64,000 nucleotides of DNA from Burkholderia sp. SRS-W-2-2016 (GTDB lineage: Bacteria > Pseudomonadota > Gammaproteobacteria > Burkholderiales > Burkholderiaceae), in contig NZ_MSDV01000037.1 of assembly GCF_001931485.1 (NCBI RefSeq), positions 47,881 through 111,880 on the forward strand. Reading direction: 5' to 3'. Position numbers and translations under genes: made by a program. This document shows positions 63,998 to 64,000 of this stretch, one piece after another; position 1 is the stretch's first letter, and every line of letters begins with the position of its first letter. A model generated the notes under the pieces. The model made no database searches, had not been told where the DNA came from, and saw nothing but the letters and a program-made list of their open reading frames with translations.

Positions 63998-64000
63998 GGG

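Overview
The window is a GC-rich chromosomal segment of a Burkholderia-type betaproteobacterium, most likely Paraburkholderia. This is judged from codon use, from the gene families (long-form LeuA, the DUF2844/DUF3443 pair, BoxR, PimC/PimD) and from the aerobic benzoyl-CoA (box) pathway. Species assignment is inference; no search was run. Most of the window is ordinary core and accessory metabolism. Nearly all long open frames antisense to genes are high-GC shadows.

Layout. 1-10.9 kb: phosphoesterase fragment, TMEM175-like channel, cupin, flavoprotein disulfide reductase, a GAF-PAS-GGDEF-EAL c-di-GMP protein with an octamer repeat array upstream, a secreted SH3 protein with a Pro/Gly tail, an LprI-like protein, an SDR enzyme and a MocR-type regulator. 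10.9-13.8 kb: FdhF/YdeP molybdoenzyme and a YgjP-like metallohydrolase. 14-17.2 kb: two SGNH-fold proteins (one lacking the catalytic serine), a broken tyrosine-recombinase remnant and tRNA-Leu(UAA), which together look like a decayed island. 17.3-20 kb: CpdA-like phosphodiesterase and an MFS carrier. 20-24.4 kb: a stress/signalling block of receiver protein, NarL-type regulator, ferritin-like protein, two DUF1328 membrane peptides, histidine kinase and entericidin. 24.6-30.7 kb: DUF4397 lipoprotein, FadH, DMT transporter, a fimbrial-like protein and Rnk. 30.8-33.1 kb: TPP riboswitch and thiC. 33.3-37.4 kb: small surface lipoproteins, lactate permease and a DMT transporter. 37.4-39.2 kb: a structured minus-strand RNA with tandem terminators, then bamC. 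39.4-42 kb: a nested palindrome, the DUF2844 and DUF3443 genes, and a lipoprotein. 42.1-44.1 kb: a leucine-rich leader peptide and leuA. 45-54 kb: the box cluster. 54-57.1 kb: lipoprotein, Tat-exported phospholipase C and a small hypothetical. 57.4-64 kb: glycosyltransferase, LysR regulator and a pim-type beta-oxidation operon.

How the genes work together. BclA activates benzoate to benzoyl-CoA. BoxA/BoxB epoxidise it and BoxC opens the ring to 3,4-dehydroadipyl-CoA semialdehyde plus formate. BoxR, an HTH/shikimate-kinase-like fusion, is the probable repressor. A 15-bp motif matching at 13 of 15 positions lies at both the boxC promoter and the overlapping divergent boxR/DUF4863 promoters. No boxD aldehyde dehydrogenase is present here. 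The pim-type genes about 6 kb away (dicarboxylyl-CoA dehydrogenase pair plus a PimF-like hydratase/dehydrogenase) could process the dehydroadipyl-CoA, but that link is inference.

The least-described items are the DUF2844/DUF3443 pair (DUF3443 carries two D[T/S]GS motifs 212 residues apart, as in bilobal pepsin-like proteases), the 37.5 kb RNA, the BoxR operator pair, the leuA leader and the catalytically degenerate SGNH lipoprotein.
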